This document shows positions 1 through 5,811 of a stretch of DNA of 9,038 nucleotides, in pieces. Position 1 is the first letter of the stretch, and each line of letters opens with the position of its first letter. The stretch comes from Propionibacteriaceae bacterium (GTDB lineage Bacteria > Actinomycetota > Actinomycetes > Propionibacteriales > Propionibacteriaceae), in assembly GCA_025923975.1 (NCBI GenBank), contig JAICEV010000120.1, positions 1 through 9,038 on the forward strand, in the 5' to 3' direction. Under the pieces are notes generated by a model. The model worked only from the letters and a program-made list of their open reading frames with translations, was not told where the DNA came from and made no database searches. A program made the translations under genes and the position numbers.

Positions 1-2
1 AG

Positions 3-1160
3 TTGGCTTTGATGGATCCCATTGTCAAGTCGGTCAAGAGTGTTCCGGCCGGCTCGATCATTCGATTCATAGCCTATTCGTTCAGCTGGCAGCCGCTGGC
101 CGATGCCTTGATCGCGGCGCACCAGCGCGGGGTGCAGGTACGCCTGCTCATCGACAGCCATCACTACGAATTAGTCTCACCCGGGACTGATACCCCTCAG
201 TTGAAGGCGCTGCGCAGTGCCCTAGGAACCGACAGGAGCAAGCCCAGCTACATCCGGACCTGCAAATACGGCTGTATGTCAAACAGCACCTCTTACATCC
301 ACTCCAAGCTCTACTTGTTCTCGCGAGCCGGAGACGCGAAGTATGTGTCGATGATTTCCTCAGCGAATCCGGCGGAGACAGGGATCAGCAAATCGTGGAA
401 CAACACCTACACGATCGCCAATAACAAGGCCATCTATGACGCGAACGTTGACAATTTCAACGACATGCTGCCTGACAGAACGAACACCGATTACTACCAC
501 ACCGTTGTCAGCAGTCCGTGCCAGCCGAGCGGAACCTCGGCGGCCACCTGCAAGCTGTACTACTTCCCGCGCTCCGGGTCGACGCCCTCGTCGGACACGA
601 TCTACAACGTTCTTTCGGATGTCACCTGCACGGGGGCTGCTAACGGCTACGGCGTCAATGGCAAGACCCAGATCAGGATCGCGGCCTACCAGTGGACGTC
701 CTTGCGCCTTCACATCGCTCAGAAACTCACTGAGCTGAAAGGGAAGGGTTGCAACATCGAGGTGATCTATCCCGCCGACAAGGTCGACGCGGCGGTTACG
801 TCTGAGCTCCGCAAAAAGAACATCCCGGTACACAACGGCCGCATCGACCGAGATGGGGACGGGGTGAAAGAGCTCTATCCGCACAGCAAGTATCTGTTGA
901 TCAACGGCGTGTATCAGGGAGACTCGAGTTTCAAGGGTGTCTACACCGCTTCACAGAATTTCACTAACAACAGCCTTCGGGAAAGCAATGAGGTGCTGCT
1001 GCGGATCCCAATCGATTCCGTTCTTGATCAATATGTCGCTAACTTCAACAAGATGAAGAGCTACATCATGGCGGCAACGTCGGCTGCCACGACGACTGCT
1101 CGCGTTGACAGCGCTCGTGACCGGGCACTCCCCGACAGCGCTCCTGACGCTGACGAGTAG
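3..1160 (+). CDS. Phospholipase D-like (HKD-type) protein, probably exported, 5' end cut by window edge
   Basis: Member of the phospholipase D superfamily, whose proteins use two HxK motifs to cleave or transfer phosphodiester bonds. The reading frame is open to the left edge, and the TTG at position 3 is probably an internal codon, so the true N-terminus lies outside. Residues below count from position 3. An opening PLD-type strand and helix is visible (about 15-50, ending RGVQVRLLID). The first motif is H100/K102, with SSAN at 119-122. The second is H294/K296, with SQN at 317-319 and E328/E330. Both motifs lack the usual Asp five residues after the Lys (S107 and N301). A DxDxDG calcium-loop-like stretch (282-287) precedes the second motif. 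Six cysteines (87, 91, 173, 183, 209, 250) would fit disulfides in an exported protein, but any signal peptide is out of view. The substrate is unknown: it could be a lipase, a nuclease or a non-catalytic relative. Confidence 0.8.
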   Translation: MALMDPIVKSVKSVPAGSIIRFIAYSFSWQPLADALIAAHQRGVQVRLLIDSHHYELVSPGTDTPQLKALRSALGTDRSKPSYIRTCKYGCMSNSTSYIHSKLYLFSRAGDAKYVSMISSANPAETGISKSWNNTYTIANNKAIYDANVDNFNDMLPDRTNTDYYHTVVSSPCQPSGTSAATCKLYYFPRSGSTPSSDTIYNVLSDVTCTGAANGYGVNGKTQIRIAAYQWTSLRLHIAQKLTELKGKGCNIEVIYPADKVDAAVTSELRKKNIPVHNGRIDRDGDGVKELYPHSKYLLINGVYQGDSSFKGVYTASQNFTNNSLRESNEVLLRIPIDSVLDQYVANFNKMKSYIMAATSAATTTARVDSARDRALPDSAPDADE

Positions 1161-1170
1161 TCATCCTCCG

Positions 1171-2364
1171 TTGCGACGCGTCACCGCGATAGTCCTCGCC
1201 GGTGGCGCATCGCAGCGCTTTCCTCCCGACAAACTGGCTCAGCTGGTGGACGACGAGCCACTGCTGGACCGTACGCTCGCCTCGCTGCCAGCAGACGTCG
1301 TGGTCGTAGTCGTCGGCTCAGTTCGCCAGGTGGCACGTCCGGTGATCTTCACCTCGGAGGATCCTCCGGGTGGTGGGCCGGCGGCGGGATTGGTGGCCGG
1401 GCTGCGCAAAGCGCTGGCAGTGTCCGCTGATGTAGTCGTCGTGATCCCCGCGGACGCGCCGCTTGGCGGTGCAGCAGCGACCACTTTGCTGACCCGCCTG
1501 GAGAAGGAGCCGAACGCTCAAGCTGTCGTCGGTGTCGATGCCCACGGGTGGGAGCAGCCGCTACAGCTCGCCATGCGACCGGCCGCAGCCGAGGCATTGC
1601 TGGCAGCCGCGGGGCCCGGCGGTGCAGCGGGAGTCTCGGCTCGTCGACTGCTCGATGCGCTCCGACCAGGACTGATTCAGCAGGCGCTCTCACCGGCAGA
1701 GCTCTGGGACATCGACACGGCTGATCAACTTCTCGCCTGGCGGCTACGATCTTCGGCTGCGGTGTCCTCGATCCTGGAGTTGGTAACGAAGCGCCGGGAG
1801 CAGGCCGCGGGTGTACCCGTCGTCGTAGCCATCGATGGCCCGAGCTGCGCAGGCAAGTCCATCTTGGCGACCGCAGTCGCGCTCCGCTCCGGAGCGTCGA
1901 TCGTGGAAGGCGACGACTTCTACCGGCACACACTGCCGAGACTGGACGTGGCCCAACGGGAAGCGATGTCTGATGCCGGGGTCGTCGATGCGGTGATCGA
2001 TTGGGAGCGGCTGCGGGCCGAGGCGCTGCTGCCCTTACGGGCACAGCAGTCAGCCACTTTCCAGCCGTACGACTGGGATGCCGACGACGGCCGGTTGGCC
2101 CCGCCGAAGACAGTTCCGGCCGCCGATGTGATCATCGTCGAAGGCGTGTATGCAGCACGGCCGGAACTGGCCGATCTCATTGATGCTGCGGTTTATCTCG
2201 GCGTCGATCCGGAGGTACGTGCTCGTCGGTACGCCGAGCGAGAGAACGATCCGGACTGGGTGCGCTTTTGGGAGCGTGGCGAGGCTCATTACTTCAGCGC
2301 GGTCCGCCCCTCTGCCGGCTTCGACATCCAGCTCGACGATCCAGACTCACAAAACGCGAGCTGA
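1171..2364 (+). CDS. Fusion protein: MobA-like nucleotidyltransferase + uridine-kinase-like P-loop domain
   Basis: One uninterrupted frame encodes two enzyme domains (397 residues from the TTG at 1171). Domain 1 (about 1-190) resembles the MobA/NTP_transf_3 family, which transfers nucleotides to molybdopterin or other acceptors. It shows LAGGASQRFPPDK (9-21), PADAPL (93-98) with the likely metal-binding Asp, a WEQPL segment (127-131) and DIDTADQL (180-187). Domain 2 (about 215-395) resembles uridine kinases and related P-loop kinases, with the Walker A motif GPSCAGKS (223-230), EGDDFY (246-251) and EGVYA (324-328). The start is uncertain. TTG 1171 places the first strand where the family expects it, 11 bases after the preceding stop; TTG 1105 and GTG 1117 would overlap the upstream gene. 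None has a clear ribosome site, so coupling to upstream translation is plausible. The function of the fusion is unknown: molybdenum cofactor work, nucleoside phosphorylation or a nucleotide-sugar-like reaction are all possible. Confidence 0.82.
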   Translation: MRRVTAIVLAGGASQRFPPDKLAQLVDDEPLLDRTLASLPADVVVVVVGSVRQVARPVIFTSEDPPGGGPAAGLVAGLRKALAVSADVVVVIPADAPLGGAAATTLLTRLEKEPNAQAVVGVDAHGWEQPLQLAMRPAAAEALLAAAGPGGAAGVSARRLLDALRPGLIQQALSPAELWDIDTADQLLAWRLRSSAAVSSILELVTKRREQAAGVPVVVAIDGPSCAGKSILATAVALRSGASIVEGDDFYRHTLPRLDVAQREAMSDAGVVDAVIDWERLRAEALLPLRAQQSATFQPYDWDADDGRLAPPKTVPAADVIIVEGVYAARPELADLIDAAVYLGVDPEVRARRYAERENDPDWVRFWERGEAHYFSAVRPSAGFDIQLDDPDSQNAS

Positions 2365-2471
2365 CCACCCCGACTGACACGGTCTGGGATCTCCAGTGTC
2401 CTTACAGGGTTGAGATCTGCTTGGTTTCAGCATGTTGGCACCCAAGACGACGAACCGTTCAACCGAAGTCG

Positions 2472-2477
2472 TAGACT
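2472..2477 (+). promoter_or_regulatory. Possible -10 promoter element (TAGACT) for the reductase-nuo operon
   Basis: TAGACT fits the actinobacterial TANNNT -10 pattern and would place the transcription start near 2484-2486. The inverted repeat would then lie immediately downstream of the start point, a good place for repression. No convincing -35 hexamer is seen 16-18 bases upstream. TTGGCA at 2435-2440 is too far away to pair with it. The call rests on position and one hexamer only. Confidence 0.25.
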
Positions 2478-2487
2478 CGTGCTTGAT

Positions 2488-2513
2488 GACTTAGTGAAGT
2501 TTTTCACTAAGTC
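2488..2513. promoter_or_regulatory. Perfect inverted repeat, candidate Rex-type operator of the nuo operon
   Basis: Two perfectly complementary 11-base arms (GACTTAGTGAA at 2488-2498 and TTCACTAAGTC at 2503-2513) are separated by the 4 bases GTTT. The inner part, GTGAA-N4-TTCAC, has the half-site and spacing of operators bound by Rex, the redox-sensing repressor that leaves DNA when NADH is high. Rex is known to control nuo and cyd genes in Streptomyces. The base before GTGAA is A here, where the Rex consensus has T, so another dimeric regulator is possible. A terminator is unlikely because no T-run follows the right arm, and the repeat ends only 24 bases before the ATG of the reductase gene. 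Confidence 0.6.
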
Positions 2514-2537
2514 CCGGGGAGACTTCAGGGAGACGCC

Positions 2538-3860
2538 ATGTCGGTCACCACGAACGGGCCCGGCCCGTACGCGGAACCTGACGAACGCGATCGTTCAACC
2601 GCGTCGGTTATCGATGCCGACGTGGTCGTTGTCGGCGCCGGTCCAGCCGGTTCAGCAACGGCCACGCATTTGGCTCGCCATGGCCTTCGTGTCTCGCTGC
2701 TGGAAAAGAGCCGGTTTCCTCGGGAGAAGGTGTGCGGCGACGGCCTAACACCGCGCGGCACGCAGCAGCTGATCCGGCTTGGGATTGATACCTCCGTAGC
2801 GGCCGGTTGGCTGCACAACAAGGGTTTGCGTATCTACGGCGGGGAGCGTCCCTTCCATCTGGACTGGCCAGATCTTGCCGACTTCCCGCCATACGGCCTG
2901 GTCAGGCCGCGCGCCGATTTTGATCAGTTGCTGGCGCGGCATGCCGTCGCCGCTGGGGCCTCACTGTATGAGCTCAGCAATGTAGTGGAGCCGATCATCG
3001 ACTCGGGCACTGATCGCATTGTTGGAGTCCGCACTAAGGATGGCCGACGGTTCACCGCTCCAATGGTGGTGGCCGCGGACGGCAACTCGACGCGGCTGAG
3101 CCTCGCAATGGGGCTGGATCGCCGCGACGACCGGCCGATGGGCGTGGCGGTACGCACCTACTACACCAGCCCACGACACCGCGACGACTACCTGGAGTCC
3201 TGGCTGGAGCTGTGGGAGGGCAAGCCTGGCAAGAGCGCTCTGCTGCCGGGATATGGATGGATCTTCGGCATGGGAGACGGCACCTGCAATGTGGGGCTCG
3301 GGATCCTCAACACCTCCTCTGCGTTTGGCAAAACCGACTACAAAGACTTGCTGAAGCGCTGGCTTGACAACACACCGGAGGAGTGGGGCTTTCGGAGCAC
3401 TAACATGATCACCCCAGTGCGCGGGGCGGCGCTGCCGATGGGCTTCAATCGGCAGCCGCACTATGGGCGTGGCTTACTGCTGGTTGGTGATGCCGGCGGC
3501 ATGATCAACCCCTTCAATGGTGAGGGGATCGCCTACGCCATGGAGTCTGCTGAGATTGCGGCGAGCGCGATGGCCGAGGCGTACGAACGAGGGCCGGGAA
3601 CGCCGGCTGCGGAGCGCGCGCTGGAGTGCTATCCCACAAGGTTGAAGGCTGAGCTTGGCGGCTACTACACCTTGGGTCGGGCATTCGTGAAGCTGATCGG
3701 CCATCCGACGGTGATGCGAATCTGTACGACGTACGGGCTGCCTCGCCGGAGGTTGATGCGATTCACGTTGAAGCTACTCGCCAACCTGACCGATGCTCGC
3801 GACGGCGACGCCATGGATAAGTTGATCAACTCTTTGTCCAGAATTGCGCCAGCCGCATGA
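2538..3860 (+). CDS. Geranylgeranyl reductase-family FAD oxidoreductase, likely menaquinone side-chain reductase
   Basis: A 440-residue flavoprotein of the family that saturates isoprenoid double bonds (ChlP and archaeal GGR; MenJ in mycobacteria, which reduces one unit of the menaquinone tail). The FAD-binding Rossmann fold shows VVGAGPAGSA (31-40) with acidic E56 at the end of the second strand. The family's CGDGLTPRG segment is at 66-74. AADG is at 179-182, and the second FAD motif VGDAGGMINPFNGEGI is at 316-331. No transmembrane helix is obvious; it probably acts at the inner face of the membrane on a lipid substrate. The ATG at 2538 is preceded by AGGGAG (2527-2532) with 5-base spacing. 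It is the first gene after the inverted repeat and sits 35 bases before nuoA, so it is likely the first gene of the nuo operon. Menaquinone as substrate is inferred from context; geranylgeranyl lipid or carotenoid precursors remain possible. Confidence 0.88.
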   Translation: MSVTTNGPGPYAEPDERDRSTASVIDADVVVVGAGPAGSATATHLARHGLRVSLLEKSRFPREKVCGDGLTPRGTQQLIRLGIDTSVAAGWLHNKGLRIYGGERPFHLDWPDLADFPPYGLVRPRADFDQLLARHAVAAGASLYELSNVVEPIIDSGTDRIVGVRTKDGRRFTAPMVVAADGNSTRLSLAMGLDRRDDRPMGVAVRTYYTSPRHRDDYLESWLELWEGKPGKSALLPGYGWIFGMGDGTCNVGLGILNTSSAFGKTDYKDLLKRWLDNTPEEWGFRSTNMITPVRGAALPMGFNRQPHYGRGLLLVGDAGGMINPFNGEGIAYAMESAEIAASAMAEAYERGPGTPAAERALECYPTRLKAELGGYYTLGRAFVKLIGHPTVMRICTTYGLPRRRLMRFTLKLLANLTDARDGDAMDKLINSLSRIAPAA

Positions 3861-3880
3861 TCAACTTACTTATCGTGGAG

Positions 3881-3888
3881 AAAGGGAG
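3881..3888 (+). promoter_or_regulatory. Ribosome binding site for nuoA (supports the GTG start)
   Basis: AAAGGGAG lies 7 bases before GTG 3896. No other start codon in this frame has comparable support, so it fixes the nuoA start within the 35-base gap after the reductase gene. Confidence 0.7.
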
Positions 3889-3895
3889 CTAGCTG

Positions 3896-4255
3896 GTGAG
3901 CCCGTACCTCGGAATCGTGATCTTGCTGGCGATTGCATCAGGGTTCGTCGCATTGACCATCCTGACCAGCGTGCTGGTGGGTCCTGGGCGGTACAACCGG
4001 GCCAAGTACGACTCGTACGAATGCGGCATCGAGCCGACGCCACAGCCTGTCGGCGGCGGCCGGTTCCCGGTCAAGTACTACATCACTGCCATGCTCTTCA
4101 TCGTTTTCGACATTGAGATCGTGTTCCTCTATCCGTGGGCTGTGGCGTTCGATCTGATGGGCACCTTTGCGCTGGTCGAGATGGTCTTGTTCATCGGCAC
4201 CGTCTTCATCGCCTACGTCTACGTGTTGCGACGTGGTGGGCTGGATTGGGATTGA
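3896..4255 (+). CDS. nuoA: NADH-quinone oxidoreductase subunit A (NuoA)
   Basis: A small membrane subunit of complex I (119 residues, usual length) at the junction of the membrane and peripheral arms, near the quinone channel entrance; it is the homologue of mitochondrial ND3. Three transmembrane helices are visible at about 4-28, 61-82 and 92-112. The loop after helix 1 carries the family signature YECGIEP (41-47); its Cys43 corresponds to the ND3 loop cysteine that becomes exposed or hidden with enzyme state. Helix 2 holds the conserved acidic pair D72 and E74 in FDIEIVFLYPW, matching E. coli NuoA D79 and E81. It starts at GTG with a strong ribosome site and is followed after 30 bases by nuoB. 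Confidence 0.96.
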   Translation: MSPYLGIVILLAIASGFVALTILTSVLVGPGRYNRAKYDSYECGIEPTPQPVGGGRFPVKYYITAMLFIVFDIEIVFLYPWAVAFDLMGTFALVEMVLFIGTVFIAYVYVLRRGGLDWD

Positions 4256-4269
4256 GAATGCAAGCAAGC

Positions 4270-4274
4270 AGGAG
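4270..4274 (+). promoter_or_regulatory. Ribosome binding site for nuoB (argues against the upstream GTG start)
   Basis: AGGAG lies 11 bases before ATG 4286, slightly far but usable. The alternative GTG at 4274 overlaps this site, and the TTG at 4277 would leave only 2 bases of spacing. Homologues begin with MGLEEK, which agrees with ATG 4286. Confidence 0.55.
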
Positions 4275-4285
4275 TGTTGGCTGAG

Positions 4286-4840
4286 ATGGGCCTCGAAGAG
4301 AAGATTCCCAGCGGTGTGCTGCTGACCACCGTTGAGAATTTGTTCGGCTACATGCGGAGCGCGGCGTTTTGGCCGGCCACCTTCGGTCTGGCCTGCTGCG
4401 CCATCGAGATGATGACTTACGGCGCGCCGCGCTACGACTCGGGTCGTTGGGGACAGGAGGTGTTCCGCGCCTCTCCCCGACAGGCCGATCTGATGATCGT
4501 CGCCGGCCGAGTGAGCCAGAAGATGGCGCCGGTGCTGCGACAGATCTATGACCAGATGCCCAACCCCAAGTGGGTACTGGCAATGGGCGTCTGCGCCAGC
4601 ACCGGCGGGATGTTCAACAACTATGCGATCGTGCAAGGAGTTGATCATGTCGTTCCTGTCGACATGTATCTGCCCGGCTGCCCCCCGCGACCGGAGATGC
4701 TGGTCGATGCCATGTTCAAGCTGCGCGAAAAGGTGCAGAACACTCCGATCGGTCTGCACGCGATCGAGGCGGCTCAGGAGCAGGAGCAGCGCCAGCTGGA
4801 GGCGCCCGCGCTCATTGAGCAGAAGGGCCTGCTCCGATGA
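4286..4840 (+). CDS. nuoB: NADH-quinone oxidoreductase subunit B (NuoB), cluster N2 subunit
   Basis: A peripheral-arm subunit (184 residues) that binds the [4Fe-4S] cluster N2, the last electron carrier before quinone. The four ligands are visible: the tandem pair C37-C38 in GLACCAIEMM, C103 in GVCASTGG and C132 in PGCPPRPE. The N-terminal amphipathic segment and the long C-terminal Gln/Glu-rich tail (about 160-184) are as in actinobacterial homologues. Start ATG 4286 gives the family's usual MGLEEK N-terminus; an in-frame GTG 12 bases upstream is considered spurious. The stop codon overlaps the nuoC start (ATGA), which suggests coupled translation. The protein sits between NuoD and the membrane arm and helps form the quinone site. 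Confidence 0.96.
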   Translation: MGLEEKIPSGVLLTTVENLFGYMRSAAFWPATFGLACCAIEMMTYGAPRYDSGRWGQEVFRASPRQADLMIVAGRVSQKMAPVLRQIYDQMPNPKWVLAMGVCASTGGMFNNYAIVQGVDHVVPVDMYLPGCPPRPEMLVDAMFKLREKVQNTPIGLHAIEAAQEQEQRQLEAPALIEQKGLLR

Positions 4841-5811
4841 CCGAAGGCACCCCGCGTAAGCCGCCTCGGAAGCGGACGCGCAAGTCCACGACACGCAAGC
4901 AGGCGACGACCACGCCCGAGGACGTACCCACGGAGCCCCAGGAAGCAGGCACCGAGTCGGAGGGTGCTGGCTCTGAACCCGCCGACTCGTTACACAAAGA
5001 GTCTGACGAGAAGGCGCCTATTAAGGGCGCGGTACCCGAGGGCGAATCAGAGCCGGACGCCGGAACTAAGCCAGAGTCTCTGACCGGGGAGGCGCCCGAT
5101 GTCGGTTCTGGTGCCACCGAGGCGGAGGAAGACGAAGCTCAACTCGCTGCTGCCGAGCCGACCGCAGAGGTGCTCGAGGTCCGTAAGGGCATGTTCGGCG
5201 TTCAGGGCAGCGGCGATACCTCAGGATATGGCGGCCTGACTCGCGTTGTTGGGTTTCCAGGCGCGGCAGTCCCGCCGTTCGGTGGCTGGTGGGATCAGGT
5301 CTATGAGCGGATCGGTGCGCTGGTTCCCAACTTCAGCGACGTGATCACCAAGGTCGTGATCTACCGCGGTGAGATCACTTTCCATGTCGCGCGAGAGCAT
5401 CTGGCCGAGCTGGTCCGATACCTCAGAGACGACGCCCAGCTGCGTTTCGAGTTCTGTAGCAGCGTGTCCGGCGTGCACTATCCAGCAGACAAAGACCGTG
5501 AGCTGCACGCGGTCTACCACCTGCAGTCAATGACCCACAACCGCCGCATCCGACTCGAGGTCTCCGTGCCCGACAGCGACCCGCACATTCCGTCGGTGGT
5601 GGCGACCTATCCGACCGCTGACTGGCACGAGCGCGAGACCTACGACATGTTCGGCATCATCTTCGACGGCCATCCAGCCCTAACCCGGATCCTGATGCCT
5701 GACGATTGGCCCGGCCACCCGCAGCGCAAGGACTACCCGCTCGGCGGCGTACCGGTGGAGTACAAGGGCGCAACTATCCCACCCCCAGATCAAAGGAGGT
5801 CGTACTCATGA
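4837..5811 (+). CDS. nuoC: NADH-quinone oxidoreductase subunit C (NuoC) with long charged N-terminal extension
   Basis: The 30-kDa subunit of complex I, a scaffold that packs against NuoD in the peripheral arm and carries no cofactor. The conserved core begins near residue 113 (RKGMFGVQGSGDTSGYGGL region). It ends with the 30-kDa signature at 265-302 (ERETYDMFGI, then GHPALTRILMPDDWPGHP and RKDYPL). At 324 residues it is longer than a minimal NuoC. The first 22 residues are strongly basic, and residues about 28-110 are rich in Glu, Pro, Ser, Thr and Ala, so likely disordered. ATG 4837 overlaps the nuoB stop and has AGAAGGG (4821-4827) nine bases upstream. A start at Met119 would skip part of the conserved segment, so the long form is preferred. 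The stop overlaps the nuoD start. Confidence 0.94.
   Translation: MTEGTPRKPPRKRTRKSTTRKQATTTPEDVPTEPQEAGTESEGAGSEPADSLHKESDEKAPIKGAVPEGESEPDAGTKPESLTGEAPDVGSGATEAEEDEAQLAAAEPTAEVLEVRKGMFGVQGSGDTSGYGGLTRVVGFPGAAVPPFGGWWDQVYERIGALVPNFSDVITKVVIYRGEITFHVAREHLAELVRYLRDDAQLRFEFCSSVSGVHYPADKDRELHAVYHLQSMTHNRRIRLEVSVPDSDPHIPSVVATYPTADWHERETYDMFGIIFDGHPALTRILMPDDWPGHPQRKDYPLGGVPVEYKGATIPPPDQRRSYS
5793..5800 (+). promoter_or_regulatory. Strong ribosome binding site for nuoD
   Basis: AAGGAGGT, an excellent match to the anti-Shine-Dalgarno sequence, lies inside the 3' end of nuoC, 7 bases before ATG 5808. It decides the nuoD start against an in-frame upstream ATG at 5706 and suggests high independent initiation for this subunit. 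Confidence 0.85.

Noticed and set aside
1349..2044. A 231-codon minus-strand frame opposite the MobA/kinase fusion
   Set aside because: The product is Arg/Pro-rich and without any family motif, while the plus-strand frame carries two clear domains.
2382..2394. Short CTGG...CCAG hairpin after the fusion gene
   Set aside because: Only four pairs and no T-run follow, so it does not support a terminator.
2486..2494. A two-codon minimal ORF (ATG ACT TAG) at the left arm of the repeat
   Set aside because: It has no ribosome site and probably arises by chance from the arm sequence.
2488..2513. The inverted repeat as a rho-independent terminator of the upstream gene
   Set aside because: The stem is AT-rich, the T-run is in the loop instead of after the stem, and GC-rich sequence follows; it also sits 124 bases past the upstream stop.
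2410..2748. A 112-codon plus-strand frame crossing the intergenic region into the reductase gene
   Set aside because: Its 3' half overlaps the reductase FAD motif in another frame, it has no ribosome site, and it would cover the operator region.
3938..4894. A 318-codon open frame on the minus strand opposite nuoA and nuoB
   Set aside because: It spans two genuine genes and their gap, and the product looks like a codon-bias shadow.
5706..5807. An N-terminal extension of nuoD from ATG 5706
   Set aside because: It would overlap nuoC by about 100 bases with Arg/Pro-rich sequence absent from the family, while ATG 5808 has an excellent ribosome site.
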